A stretch of 64,000 nt of DNA. Source: Nitrososphaerales archaeon (lineage in GTDB: Archaea; Thermoproteota; Nitrososphaeria; Nitrososphaerales; CADDZS01). The notes below the pieces were generated by a model that saw only the letters and a program-made list of their open reading frames with translations, made no database searches and was not told where the DNA came from. The position numbers and the translations under genes are program-made. Each line of letters begins with the position of its first letter. Position 1 is the stretch's first letter. This document shows, one piece after another, positions 15,650-24,919 of the stretch. Location: the NCBI GenBank assembly GCA_030041355.1, contig JASHNZ010000028.1:27870-91869 (forward strand), given 5' to 3'.

Positions 15650-16771
15650 ATGAACCCAGATCACAACGTTGACGTCCTTGTCATCGGCGGTGGTATCATT
15701 GGGCTGGCCATCGGATACTATCTTCGTGAAAGGCACCTTTGTGGCGTGGAGATTATCGAAAAGGAATCAGTTCTAGCTTCGCATGCAAGCGCCCACAATG
15801 CTGGCGGAATCTCTTCAGCGCACTTGTCCCAGACGAACGAGATGTCGTTGCTTGCAAAGGAGTCCTCCCGAATGTACCGCGAACTCGCAAAGAAAGATGG
15901 GTTCGGTTTTGACTTCAAGATCAATGGAACAATTGTTCTCTTGAAAGACCAGAGATATACGAGCTTGAATGAAGAAGGCATTGCAGAATTTCGCGAGAGG
16001 ACTCGTACCAAGGTTGAGCTACTCTCCGGCTCTAAAGTCAGAGAAATAGAGCCTAACGTATCAGTTGACGAAGATGACACTGCACTATTCTATTCTGAAG
16101 ATGCACAGGGAAATTCGAAAAAACTTGCCGAATGTTTCGCGAGATCCTTCGCGCAAAAAGGAATCCGACTGAACAGTCAAACTGAAGTGCTTGGATTTGA
16201 AACAAAGGATGATGTCATTCAAGCAGTAAAGACAAACAATGGAATAATTCGATCAAAGACGGTCATACTTGCTGCCGGTCCTTGGTCAGGGCGCATAGCT
16301 TCCATGCTTGGAATTAAAGTCCCGATCGAACCGATCAAGGGCCATCTCATAACTAGCCGGAGGCCTAATTCAAAGGTTTTGAATTCCTTCATACTAGGCG
16401 AGAATTACTACGTTCTTCAAACCTCTGAAGGAGACCTTGTGGTTGGAGGCGGGGAAGATGCGTCGGGTTTTGATACAAGTGTTATTGAAAGCAGAGCTGC
16501 TGAAGCTTGGGAGGAAGGAGTCTCTTATGTGCCCGTTCTTCGCATGCTCGGACAAGAATCTGCAAGCGCATGTCTGCGTCCATACGCTTCTGGAGGCCTG
16601 CCCGTGATTGGCGAGTCAACACGCTTTCGGAATCTCATTTTTGCGACTGGACATTTCAGAAGTGGATTTTCTCTGGCGCCTGTGACAGGAAAAATTATAG
16701 CTGACCTCGTTGTTGATCAGAAGACAACCATGGATGTCCGGCCCTTTTCCCCAAGGAGATTTGGGGCTTGA
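15650..16771 (+). CDS. FAD-dependent amine oxidoreductase (DAO/glycine-oxidase type)
   Basis: This 373-residue protein has a Rossmann FAD motif 'VLVIGGGIIGLAIGYYL' at residues 9-25, followed by 'VEIIEKES' with the ribose-binding Glu. Further family marks are 'VILAAGPWSG', 'IEPIKGHLI' and the C-terminal 'FATGHFRSGFSLAPVTGK'. It belongs to the DAO family with glycine oxidase, sarcosine oxidase and D-amino-acid dehydrogenases, which oxidise amines to imines. The exact substrate is open. Length is normal. It stands alone but near a set of amino-acid catabolic genes (M20, MmgE/PrpD). Confidence 0.87.
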   Translation: MNPDHNVDVLVIGGGIIGLAIGYYLRERHLCGVEIIEKESVLASHASAHNAGGISSAHLSQTNEMSLLAKESSRMYRELAKKDGFGFDFKINGTIVLLKDQRYTSLNEEGIAEFRERTRTKVELLSGSKVREIEPNVSVDEDDTALFYSEDAQGNSKKLAECFARSFAQKGIRLNSQTEVLGFETKDDVIQAVKTNNGIIRSKTVILAAGPWSGRIASMLGIKVPIEPIKGHLITSRRPNSKVLNSFILGENYYVLQTSEGDLVVGGGEDASGFDTSVIESRAAEAWEEGVSYVPVLRMLGQESASACLRPYASGGLPVIGESTRFRNLIFATGHFRSGFSLAPVTGKIIADLVVDQKTTMDVRPFSPRRFGA

Positions 16772-16783
16772 TCTAATTCGAAA

Positions 16784-16993
16784 CTAAGTGGATCTAGGAT
16801 GGTTCCTTCTTCTCTGCTCCGCTCTAGCAAGGCCGCCTTTTCGAGCGACCTGTTCCCTTGTTTCATTTGAAGCCCCTTGGAGCCCTCTCGTATCATGAGG
16901 AGCTCCACCGCCGCTTCTTGCAACTCGCTCTCTAGTCTCCTTTGAAGCAGAGGCAAGTCCACGTTTACTTAGTTTTTGTTCTTTTGCAGCCAA
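16784..16993 (-). CDS. KGG-repeat stress-type small protein
   Basis: This 69-residue basic protein starts at TTG 16993. It contains two copies of a motif like the general-stress KGG repeat: 'RGLASASKETRERVARSGG' and 'LQGASNETREQVARKGG'. The family (GsiB/con-10/LEA-like) is hydrophilic and linked to desiccation or stationary-phase stress in bacteria and fungi; some archaea have it. No structure is expected in isolation. It converges with the FAD oxidoreductase gene, 12 nt apart. An overlapping ORF in another frame (16717-16962) lacks these motifs. Confidence 0.65.
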   Translation of the reverse strand: MAAKEQKLSKRGLASASKETRERVARSGGGAPHDTRGLQGASNETREQVARKGGLARAEQRRRNHPRST

Positions 16994-17201
16994 AGTTTCA
17001 ACTCCTCCGCACGACCATTGTCATTGCTTAAATTTAGGGCTTGCTACCTCAAATCGAGACTTTCTATGAAGTGTCCAACGGTACGAGTCACCTGTGAGTA
17101 AAGAAAAACGCCTTTATGCGTCTGTAGGAGCTTTCAAAAAAGTGGAAGAGCATACAAGTCGGCTGGAAAGAATTTTCCCCATTTCAGCAAATAATTGAAA
17201 T

Positions 17202-18089
17202 TCAGATTCGAGTTCTCTTTATCACGTTTCTGAGGAGAAACATTGCAATCAGGATTAACCCTCCGCCCAAGTACTGAAACGGAGATAATAGGACCCCTAG
17301 CAAAAGGTAAGATGTCACGGAAGCCATGATTGGTTCGCCGGTCGCTGCGATAGAGGCTTCCGTTCCCGTTAGGCGCTGAAGGCTTCTAACGTACAATCCA
17401 TAGGCCAGTAGCGTCCCAAAGAAAGCTACAAAGAGCACAAGTGCAAGAATTGTGATACTAAATTTCTCGTGAAGCAAGCTAGCTGTGCCTACGGGAAGAG
17501 AAAACACGCCTGCAATTAAAAATCCCCAAGAGGTTACCGTCCAAGAGCTGTACACCTTTGTGAGAGATCTGGACGCAAGCGTGTAGTAAGCGGCTGCGAC
17601 AGCGCAAAGGGTTCCGAATACAAATCCTAGCAAAGTTATGTGTAGCTCCAAAGTTTGTCCATTGATCACCAGAAAGACTGTTCCAATCATTGCAAGAGCT
17701 ATTGCGGCAAGATGCCACAGAGTGAATTTGTATACATGAACCAAAATTTCATAGGTTGCCACAATTGGCAGAAACAGTAACTGAAGTAAAGTTGCCACTG
17801 CGACATTAGAGTAGTTTATCGCAAGAAAGTAGAAAAGCTGCGAAGGCAAGATTCCAAAGACACCAAAAATGATCATTTGTTTTGAATGAGCTCGCGGCCA
17901 TTCTGGTTTGAACCACAGGAAAAGCAAAGCACTTGCGATGAAGAGCCGAAGCGTGACCAGGCCTTCTGGCGGAAAGTGATATTTCTGGAAAAGAATCTGT
18001 GCGACTGTCCCCGATAGACCCCAGAGGCAAGTCGCGAGGATCGCTGTTCCAAAGGCCCCGATCTTGCTCTCAGACTTCGCAGCTCTCAT
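17202..18089 (-). CDS. EamA/DMT-family transporter
   Basis: The protein has ten hydrophobic helices in two EamA halves, with the first helix 'AILATCLWGLSGTVAQIL' and the second half marked by 'VTSWGFLIAGVFSLPVG' and 'GEPIMASVTSYLLLG'. DMT transporters mostly export amino acids or other metabolites by proton exchange. ATG 18089 (MRAAKSESK) is preferred to the upstream TTG 18158 because the helix starts 10 residues later and the extra 23 residues look non-coding. It is divergent from the M20 amidohydrolase, so a peptide/amino-acid link is possible. Confidence 0.82.
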   Translation of the reverse strand: MRAAKSESKIGAFGTAILATCLWGLSGTVAQILFQKYHFPPEGLVTLRLFIASALLFLWFKPEWPRAHSKQMIIFGVFGILPSQLFYFLAINYSNVAVATLLQLLFLPIVATYEILVHVYKFTLWHLAAIALAMIGTVFLVINGQTLELHITLLGFVFGTLCAVAAAYYTLASRSLTKVYSSWTVTSWGFLIAGVFSLPVGTASLLHEKFSITILALVLFVAFFGTLLAYGLYVRSLQRLTGTEASIAATGEPIMASVTSYLLLGVLLSPFQYLGGGLILIAMFLLRNVIKRTRI

Positions 18090-18348
18090 CTTGGATACCC
18101 AGAAAGAGTCACAAGCACCGTGACTGCCCAATCTAGAATTGTGATCGGTTCTTAACAACTACTCTACTTTGTTTCATGGATGACAGGTGTGATAGTCGTA
18201 GTAAATTCTTCGGCGTCAGATTGTCGAACCTTTAGCAGAGAGAATTTGAAAAGTAGAGCACGATGAGTTGAAATGTTTCTACAAGTAGCCCGACTAATAT
18301 CGCATATTAAGCAGTCATTTTCTAAGACAGGATCAGCAAGGAAATCAA

Positions 18349-19536
18349 ATGCCTTCTGATTCACAAACCCTGCTAAAAGAAATCAAACAATACGAAAATG
18401 AAATCATAAAGATAAGACGCAAGATTCACTCGAATCCCGAGCTCTCCTACCAAGAGTATGAAACTGCAAAACTGGTCGCTCAGAAACTGCGAGCTCTTGG
18501 CGTACAGGTTAAGCCAAAAGTCGGAGGAACTGGCGTAGTGGGCCTCCTGAAAGGCGCCAAGAAGGGAAAAACCGTTGGGCTTCGCGCTGACATGGACGCT
18601 CTTCCAGTGCTTGAGAACGTAGAGCTCCCGTTCAAATCTAAAAATGCAGGAGTCATGCACGCCTGTGGTCATGACACTCACGTTGCAATGCTTCTTGGAG
18701 CTGCGATGTTACTTGCAAAACACAAAGCTGAGCTTTCTGGCACGGTCAAGTTTCTGTTCCAACCAGCTGAAGAACAGGGTGGACTGGGGGGTGCGCTACC
18801 CATGGTCCGAGATGGAGCCATGCAAGGCGTAGATTACGTATTCGGTTTGCACATTGCCGGAGACTGGGCTTCGGGAACCTTTGCCCTAAGAGAAGGTCCG
18901 CTTATGGCAGCTCCTGATTCTTTCAAAATCAAAATCGTCGGGCGAGGAGGGCACGGTTCTCACCCGAGCGACACAATAGATCCGATCTATGTTGCGACTC
19001 AAGTGATCACGGCGATTCAGGGCGTTACAAGCAGGATGATTGACCAGACCAAACCTTTGGTGATCTCAGTGTGCAGCATTCACTCGGGCACTAAGGACAA
19101 TATTATTCCTGACGAGGCCATGCTTGAAGGAACCATTCGAACTTTGGACGAAAAAACTCGCAAAGAAGCGAAATCGACTTTTTCAAAGATTGTGAACTCT
19201 GTATGCAAGACCTACGGGGCAAGATGCGAGATTGAAATGATGAGGGACGCCTATCCTGTGACAATTAACGACCCTAAGGTCACAAAGCAGGCGTTCAAAA
19301 TTTTGAAAACAATCAAGGGAACAAAGACAGTTGAATGCGATCCTATTATGGGCGGTGAGGACATGTCCAGATTCTTGCAAAAGGCTCCGGGCACATTCTA
19401 CTTTTTGGGCACAAAGAACCCGAAAAAGGGATGTGTTGCTCCAAATCATAGCTCGAAATTCAAGGTGGATGAAGACGTCTTAAAGTATGGAGCGGTTTCT
19501 CTGGCAAAGCTTGCACTTGAATTTGGAAGCTCTTAG
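18349..19536 (+). CDS. M20-family amidohydrolase/aminoacylase
   Basis: This 395-residue protein has the M20D pattern: 'RRKIHSNPELSYQEYETA' (residues 23-40), 'LRADMDALPV' (79-88), 'MHACGHDTHVAMLLGAA' (103-119, with Cys106 and His108 as metal ligands), 'FQPAEEQGGLGG' and 'VFGLHIAG'. A dimerisation lid follows at 'GRGGHGSHPSDTIDPI'. The C-terminal 'GGEDMSRFLQKAPGTFYFLG' and 'NHSSKF' complete the site. It hydrolyses N-acyl or N-carbamoyl amino acids, or acts as a carboxypeptidase. The specificity is open. It lies between an exporter and MmgE/PrpD genes. Confidence 0.92.
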   Translation: MPSDSQTLLKEIKQYENEIIKIRRKIHSNPELSYQEYETAKLVAQKLRALGVQVKPKVGGTGVVGLLKGAKKGKTVGLRADMDALPVLENVELPFKSKNAGVMHACGHDTHVAMLLGAAMLLAKHKAELSGTVKFLFQPAEEQGGLGGALPMVRDGAMQGVDYVFGLHIAGDWASGTFALREGPLMAAPDSFKIKIVGRGGHGSHPSDTIDPIYVATQVITAIQGVTSRMIDQTKPLVISVCSIHSGTKDNIIPDEAMLEGTIRTLDEKTRKEAKSTFSKIVNSVCKTYGARCEIEMMRDAYPVTINDPKVTKQAFKILKTIKGTKTVECDPIMGGEDMSRFLQKAPGTFYFLGTKNPKKGCVAPNHSSKFKVDEDVLKYGAVSLAKLALEFGSS

Positions 19537-19797
19537 GTTGCATGACACTTACAGTTATTATCACGATGTTAGCGGAGGCTTGTTTCATGTCACATGTGAT
19601 TGCAGAAGGTCAAAGGATTCATCATAACTTTGTAAAGCCTCGCCAAGCACTAGGGAATGACACCCGCTCTTTGAGCTGGAATATCTCAAAAGAAGGCGAC
19701 TTGGAATCAGCTTCTAATGGAAACTTTTTCCAAGAACTAGCCGACTTAATTATTAACCTGAGTTTCTCGCGTTGGCTTTGAAGCTGATCGCACGGGG

Positions 19798-19905
19798 TTG
19801 CCAATTGATCAAAGAATTATCCTAATCGTCGGCCTCACTTTAATCGCGATCGTTGTGGTAGTTCTAGTACGCGTCTTGACTGGCAGACCAGCTTCCAACA
19901 TCTGA
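19798..19905 (+). CDS. Possible small membrane peptide
   Basis: Thirty-five codons starting at TTG 19798 encode a short N-terminus (PIDQR), one hydrophobic helix of about 21 residues (IILIVGLTLIAIVVVVLVRVL) and a polar tail. The strong hydrophobic helix suggests a real peptide, but no promoter or family is evident. Confidence 0.3.
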   Translation: MPIDQRIILIVGLTLIAIVVVVLVRVLTGRPASNI

Positions 19906-20114
19906 TTGCTTCACCCGAAGTGAAACGGTCTAGTTTTCACCCGAAGAATTAACAGAATCGGTTTTTCGGTTTTGTTTCTTCTCCAGTTGTTTCATCGAGC
20001 CGTTTCATTTTAGTTGGTGGCTTTAGCTTAGGGCTAGACCTGTGAATCGGATCATGTTTACACTCTACCAACCAATAAGAAATTCCGTCATCTAAGCGTA
20101 AAGCACCGATAATC

Positions 20115-20492
20115 TTGTCTCCATTCTTCTGCGATTCAGCTCACGCCTACGACTATATCGGAGTAGGGATGCACGTTAAAGGATGGAATCCTCAAGTTAT
20201 TCAAAGAGCCATAATCAAAAAGCCTCATGCAAATAACAATAGAATAGAAATATGCAACGGCACACTTCGAGAACGTGTCAAGATATTTGCTGTGAACGAA
20301 ACAGGAATTACAATTGCAGGAATGCAAGCCTTCCTATTCATCGCCTATGAACCGTTCGAGGATAGAATACTCGTCTCCATAGGTTTTGACACTTCAGAAA
20401 TGGGTGGATCGATGACGGAGGTTCTCGCCCATGGAACTGCGGTGGTCGTGGAGCCTGACAGCACACCTCCACAGCCGGTCTCGCTCCACTGA
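20115..20492 (+). CDS. Hypothetical protein
   Basis: This 125-residue ORF starts at TTG 20115. It alternates polar and hydrophobic stretches (RVKIFAVNETGITIAGMQAFLFIAYEPFEDRILVSIGFD), here given only in part as a beta-rich pattern. The N-terminal part could be a degenerate start. No family or motif was recognised. It converges with the MmgE/PrpD gene, leaving 9 nt between. An upstream start or a non-coding ORF cannot be excluded. Confidence 0.45.
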   Translation: MSPFFCDSAHAYDYIGVGMHVKGWNPQVIQRAIIKKPHANNNRIEICNGTLRERVKIFAVNETGITIAGMQAFLFIAYEPFEDRILVSIGFDTSEMGGSMTEVLAHGTAVVVEPDSTPPQPVSLH

Positions 20493-20501
20493 GATGTGAT
20501 T

Positions 20502-21965
20502 CTATTTTCCATCAAGTGCGAAAAGTATAGTTCGCACTTCCGAGAGGTTTCGACTACCAATTAGGTCCAACAATCGGCGCTCCATCGTCACCCAATCCAG
20601 ATGTAGCAAAGATGCAAGTTTTCTAGCGTCCTGCACCTTCTCCAAATTTTCAATACATTCCAATATTCTATTTGCATTTTCGCCCTCGCCCATGAGCTGC
20701 CTAAATTTTTCCAGGATCTCAGTTTTACTCATGGGCCTTTTTCCAGGGGTACCTATTGGATAATCTATCCACTCTGAATATTTGTTTCCGTCCTTCGTGA
20801 TAATGTCAACCGTTGCCCCCATACTGAAGGGCTCTTCCTTGTCTAGAGCCTCATCAACTTGAACGACTATCTTTTCCGTCATCTTAAGCACAGCTGGATT
20901 TTGAATCCATTCATCCGTAAAGTAGATGGCGCTCAAATTCCCTTCCAAGATCATAATGGCTACTCCGTACGGAAGGTTTGAGAGCGCAGAAGTTATACCC
21001 TGAGGTTCGTAGCGCCAGCCTACGTGCTCTTTCCCAATACTCGTAACTTTGACCACAACCCGCCCTATATCTTGGGGTCGCAAACTGTGTCGTCGCATTA
21101 TCCTTTGGGCTGCTTCCGCAGGGGCGTGGACCCACCTTACCGAGGGATATTTCTTGAGTGCAAGTTTTTCATTTATCATATACTTTGTTCCAATGTCTGA
21201 AGTTATCTTCTGTAGATCATAGGAGCTTGACAAAGTTGAAACGTAGCCTCCATAAGGAAGTTCGATCACGTTTCTTATTCCTTTGAAGCCTTTCTGGGCC
21301 AAGAGGGAGGCATAGACTCCACTCTGAGCGGCTTTCCCGCAGTTCATTCCTTTTGCATCAGATCCGTACTGCACTGACATTAAGCCAGCCCCTTGAGTGG
21401 CACCCAGTCCAATTGCGTTCATCATTTGATCTGCATCCAGACCAAGTAATCTTCCAGCTGCCGTGGTTGAGCCGAATGTTCCATTGAAACCCGCGATATG
21501 CCATCCATCACTTAAAGGTGAAAGACCAAACGCGATCCCTGCCCTAATTGCACATTCATAGCCTACGACCAGGCTCGTGAGAAATTCTTTCCCGGTTATT
21601 CCTCCCATATGTTCAGCAATTGCGAGTGCAGCGGGGACCACGCAGGCACCAGCATGAACTCCCACCTCCTGGCACTGGTCATCGAAATCGTACGAATGAA
21701 CGAAAGAGCCATTTAGAAGAGCGGCGTCGGCCGGCGAGGCTTTGAATCCAAAGTGCCAAACGGTAGCCGGGCCTCCGTTCCACCCTCCAATATTCCTCAG
21801 TACGTCCGTAAGAATCTTGGAACGGGTATCTCTTGCTCCAAAAACTCCGCAACCGATAGTGTCAAGAAGACAAAGCTTGACTCGATCCACTACCTCCTCC
21901 GGGATTATTTCAAAACTTAATCCCGATGCGAACTCGGACATTTCCATAGTCGGAGAAGCTGGCAC
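20502..21965 (-). CDS. MmgE/PrpD-family dehydratase
   Basis: This 487-residue protein matches the MmgE/PrpD family: N-terminal helices 'EVVDRVKLCLLDTIGCGVFGA', then 'LLNGSFVHSYDFDDQCQEVGVHAGACVVPAALAIAE' in part, where the D-D and H residues line the active site, and 'GYECAIRAGIAFG'. The C-terminal domain includes 'VVKVTSIGKEHVGW' and 'YGVAIMILEGN'. Family members dehydrate 2-methylcitrate, cis-aconitate or related acids. The C-terminal 50 residues extend beyond the core. No prpB or prpC is next to it, so the substrate is uncertain. It probably serves organic acid breakdown. Confidence 0.88.
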   Translation of the reverse strand: MPASPTMEMSEFASGLSFEIIPEEVVDRVKLCLLDTIGCGVFGARDTRSKILTDVLRNIGGWNGGPATVWHFGFKASPADAALLNGSFVHSYDFDDQCQEVGVHAGACVVPAALAIAEHMGGITGKEFLTSLVVGYECAIRAGIAFGLSPLSDGWHIAGFNGTFGSTTAAGRLLGLDADQMMNAIGLGATQGAGLMSVQYGSDAKGMNCGKAAQSGVYASLLAQKGFKGIRNVIELPYGGYVSTLSSSYDLQKITSDIGTKYMINEKLALKKYPSVRWVHAPAEAAQRIMRRHSLRPQDIGRVVVKVTSIGKEHVGWRYEPQGITSALSNLPYGVAIMILEGNLSAIYFTDEWIQNPAVLKMTEKIVVQVDEALDKEEPFSMGATVDIITKDGNKYSEWIDYPIGTPGKRPMSKTEILEKFRQLMGEGENANRILECIENLEKVQDARKLASLLHLDWVTMERRLLDLIGSRNLSEVRTILFALDGK

Positions 21966-22192
21966 GTTTCAGGGAGATTATGAACTAGGCTTTATTCTCT
22001 CCGATTTTTGCTAATAAACACGTGATTTTGAGTGAATTTATCTGAAAGATTCCAAGCGGCCCGGGGTAATCTTTAGTCCTTGCACAGAGCCTGAATCCGG
22101 CGGCAGAGTTCGGGTGTTCTCATTCTCGATTTTGAGAATCGCGCATAGCGATCTCGGAACACTGGATAAGACAACTCGTCTATTACATGCTT

Positions 22193-23497
22193 TTAACTGC
22201 TAATGACAACAACGCTGTTCGCAAAGTAGCAGGAAACATAGACCTCTCTAGAGGAAGGGACATACAGGGGATCTATAGGAAATCCTCCTATATCCAATGT
22301 GACAATTATCTTGTTTGTTGCGCCTGATAGTACCGACACGGTCTTCCCGCGAAAGTGCGTGATGTAAATGTCCTTATTGATACTATCGTAAGCCAAAGCG
22401 TAGGGGTAGTGACCTGCAGCAACCCCTCGCACGACAGTATTTGACCTCGCGTTTATAATCGAAATCGAATTGTTGTCCTGGCAAGCAACATAGATTTCAT
22501 CATTTGCCGGATCAAAGAGCATGTATGTTTGATAAAACCCTGTCAGCAGAGTTGTGATCACCTTATTGGTCTCGCTGCTTATTACCGAAATTGTGCTCCC
22601 GAATTCGTTCGCAACATAGACGCTTTTGCTTGAAGGATCATATAGCATAGTTTCGGGATTCAATCCGACGGGAATGACAGTTAGGATCTTGTTGGTCTTT
22701 GAGCTGATAACGGTGACGTTATCGGTACCGAACCCGCTGAAATACATATCTCCGTTGGCGGGATCAAATTGAAGTCCGGCGTCTCCCTCAGGCACACTTA
22801 TCGAAGCGAGTATTTTCACGTTCTTTCCGCTACTCAGTACGTCCACTATGCTTGCAGTGTAAACAAGCACATAGACGTCTTTGTTCAAAGGATTGTACTC
22901 GATCCCACTCGTCGAATATCCAGTCGTTAATGTTTCAATTACTTTGTTCGTCTTGCCGTTAATTATGCTCACAGTTCCTGAGGCGGCATTGCAAACATAG
23001 ACATACTGATTTACAGGATCGTAAAGAGGGGTAGCTGGATAGCTGCCTGTTTTTACTGTCGTGACAATTTTGTTAGTTGTAGTATTAATGGCAGTAACGC
23101 TGTCAATGCCATAGTCTGTAACATAGATCTCCTTGTTCGCCGGATCGTAGACTTCATACTCTGGGTTCGATGAATTGCCTAGTGTAATGTTTCCAACTAC
23201 CCGAATAGCATTGTCGCTCAACGAGGAATCGCGAAATGAGTCCTGCCAAGGTGGCTGTGCTCGTTCTGAAAAGGCAGCTGAAACAGCAGAAGAAATTTGG
23301 CTGCTGACAAGATTGACATTGCTGGCGGAGAGTCCGAGGCTGGTTGGAGCGGCTGTCGCGATTAAGTCAGCAGAGGCTGATTTCGAGGATGAAACTCCAC
23401 CCGCGACGGCTGATACTCTCGGATAAGAGATCCACGAGGAGAATGCCAACAGAAGGATCGCGAATATCACTGGTACTACTTCTCTTTTGTTCTTCAA
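22193..23497 (-). CDS. Exported YVTN beta-propeller protein
   Basis: This 434-residue protein starts at TTG 23497. A signal peptide (residues 1-31, basic start then 'VVPVIFAILLLAFSSWI') is followed by a Ser/Ala-rich linker to about 105. Then come seven to eight YVTN repeats of about 42 residues, each with 'YDPANKEIYVTDYGIDSVTAIN'-type strands and 'NKIVTTVKTG'-type turns. It is likely a complete surface propeller with no membrane anchor at the C-terminus. Function unknown; surface-layer or adhesion roles fit. It is one of four members here. Confidence 0.85.
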   Translation of the reverse strand: MKNKREVVPVIFAILLLAFSSWISYPRVSAVAGGVSSSKSASADLIATAAPTSLGLSASNVNLVSSQISSAVSAAFSERAQPPWQDSFRDSSLSDNAIRVVGNITLGNSSNPEYEVYDPANKEIYVTDYGIDSVTAINTTTNKIVTTVKTGSYPATPLYDPVNQYVYVCNAASGTVSIINGKTNKVIETLTTGYSTSGIEYNPLNKDVYVLVYTASIVDVLSSGKNVKILASISVPEGDAGLQFDPANGDMYFSGFGTDNVTVISSKTNKILTVIPVGLNPETMLYDPSSKSVYVANEFGSTISVISSETNKVITTLLTGFYQTYMLFDPANDEIYVACQDNNSISIINARSNTVVRGVAAGHYPYALAYDSINKDIYITHFRGKTVSVLSGATNKIIVTLDIGGFPIDPLYVPSSREVYVSCYFANSVVVISS

Positions 23498-23705
23498 TGA
23501 GGTTGGCTCTATACGCTACTGAAGTTATCCAGCAACTTAAGTATTCTGAGCGTTCAGAACTGAATCCTCTGCGACTTCCAGACTATGCTAAGTTAGCGGC
23601 TGACGTTCGTCTCAGTATTAGTTAGGCTGAGATAAAGTTATCAGATTCGAAGTTGTTCAAAAATAAAAGTGATTTTTCTCGCTTTGTCTACAAAGAGCAG
23701 GAGGA

Positions 23706-24170
23706 GCGTGACTCGTTCATTTAGGGTTTGATGAACTGTCTAGAAGCAATTGAAAAGGACGCGCAAGCAAGAAACATGAGCGTAAACACTCTCGTGAATC
23801 AGCTTCTTCTTCTTTCCTATTCAAACTTTGATCGATATTTTGAACAGCTTCCGAGATGATCAAGATTGCGTCGGAGTCTTTTGGATATGTACTTGATTTG
23901 CTTTCTGGCGAAGTGAGCAATGTTGGGAAACGTCCAGCTACAAACATCGTGAAATCTGTAGGACTCTTAAAGCATGGAGGAATGAACCTCAACTGGTGTC
24001 CTCGATTACTTTAGAATGATCAGCGATTACGCAAAGATCTATGCCTAAGACGAATCTGAAGCAGACTGAAATAGAACTCTCAAGATTAGCGAAGTCGCCC
24101 TTTCTTTGGATTCTTCCCAGCAATCCGCGCTTTGGTTTTTCTAGCGCAGTTTCTATCTATGCCTTGGGAG
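23706..24170 (+). pseudogene. Decayed ribbon-helix-helix regulator
   Basis: From ATG 23733 the plus strand reads MNCLEAIEKDAQARNMSVNTLVNQLLL, then SYSNFDRYFEQLPR, a CopG/ribbon-helix-helix start typical of archaeal regulators. The frame stops at TGA near 23860, and the next frame continues EMIKIASESFGYVLDLLSGE, ...LLKHGGMN. Another shift gives DYFRMISDYAKIYA. A final piece 'VFLAQFLSMPWE' ends near 24170. A preceding SVTRSFRV piece lies at 23706-23729 in a third frame. At least four shifts or stops separate the pieces, so this is a genuine fossil. The original target is unknown. Confidence 0.5.
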
Positions 24171-24364
24171 GTGCCTTCCCAAGGAGGCGTCTCCGTTTGG
24201 GACACTGGCGGAGTTATTGGAACGCCCCCCCACTCCGCTCATGTAGGAGCAAGAACAAGCCCACCCAACGTCGGAGATTCATCGTCGGAGTTGGTGCGCC
24301 TCTCCAAGTACCATGTTAAAATATATCATATTCCAACTAATCAGAAGTTTAGGAAAGTAGTCGC

Positions 24365-24919
24365 ATGACTGTAAATAAAAAAATCCAAAGAAAAAAACAT
24401 GTTCGTCCCTCGAATGACCCTTTGACTATTCTCTCGCCTGGATCAAAGGCCCCGAATTTTTCTCTTCACACTACTCCCGATCAAAAAGTCTCCTTGACCG
24501 ATTTTCGTGGCCGTCCTGTGGTCATTGCATTCTATCCTGCTGACTGGAGCCCAGTGTGCACAGATGAACTTTCCTTGTACAACCAAATTCTTTCAGAATT
24601 TCAAAAGTTCAACGCGGAAATAATGGGAATTTCAGTAGATGGGGTGTGGACTCACCTCGCATTCGCAAAAGATCGTAATCTGCATCTACCGCTATTGTCC
24701 GACTTTGAGCCCAAGGGTCTAGTTTCCAAATCTTACGGGGCTTATAATCAAAAGACTGGAGAGAGCGAACGCGCTCTATTCGTGATCGATCACAGTGGAA
24801 TTGTTCGCTGGAGTTATTTGTCACCCGACGGGGTTAATCCGGGGGCTGATGGCATCTTGAATGCCCTAGAAAAGCTCTATCCAGAAAAAAGAGAGGTTAC
24901 GCAGGTGAACGCAGCATGA
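24365..24919 (+). CDS. 1-Cys peroxiredoxin
   Basis: This 184-residue peroxiredoxin has 'APNFSLHTTPDQKVSLTDFRGRPVV'-type N-terminal strands (cited in part), then the active site 'YPADWSPVCTDEL' with peroxidatic Cys65 and the preceding Pro. Cys65 is the only cysteine, so it works as a 1-Cys enzyme that needs an external thiol partner. It reduces hydrogen peroxide or organic hydroperoxides. Its ATGA overlap with the next gene, a CxxC DsbA-like protein, suggests that protein is the partner. An N-terminal basic tail (KKIQRKKHVR) is unusual. Confidence 0.9.
   Translation: MTVNKKIQRKKHVRPSNDPLTILSPGSKAPNFSLHTTPDQKVSLTDFRGRPVVIAFYPADWSPVCTDELSLYNQILSEFQKFNAEIMGISVDGVWTHLAFAKDRNLHLPLLSDFEPKGLVSKSYGAYNQKTGESERALFVIDHSGIVRWSYLSPDGVNPGADGILNALEKLYPEKREVTQVNAA

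Noticed and set aside
24132..24368. Plus-strand ORF of 78 residues
   Set aside because: Its first 12 residues belong to the decayed ribbon-helix-helix regulator, and the rest has no family or start signal.
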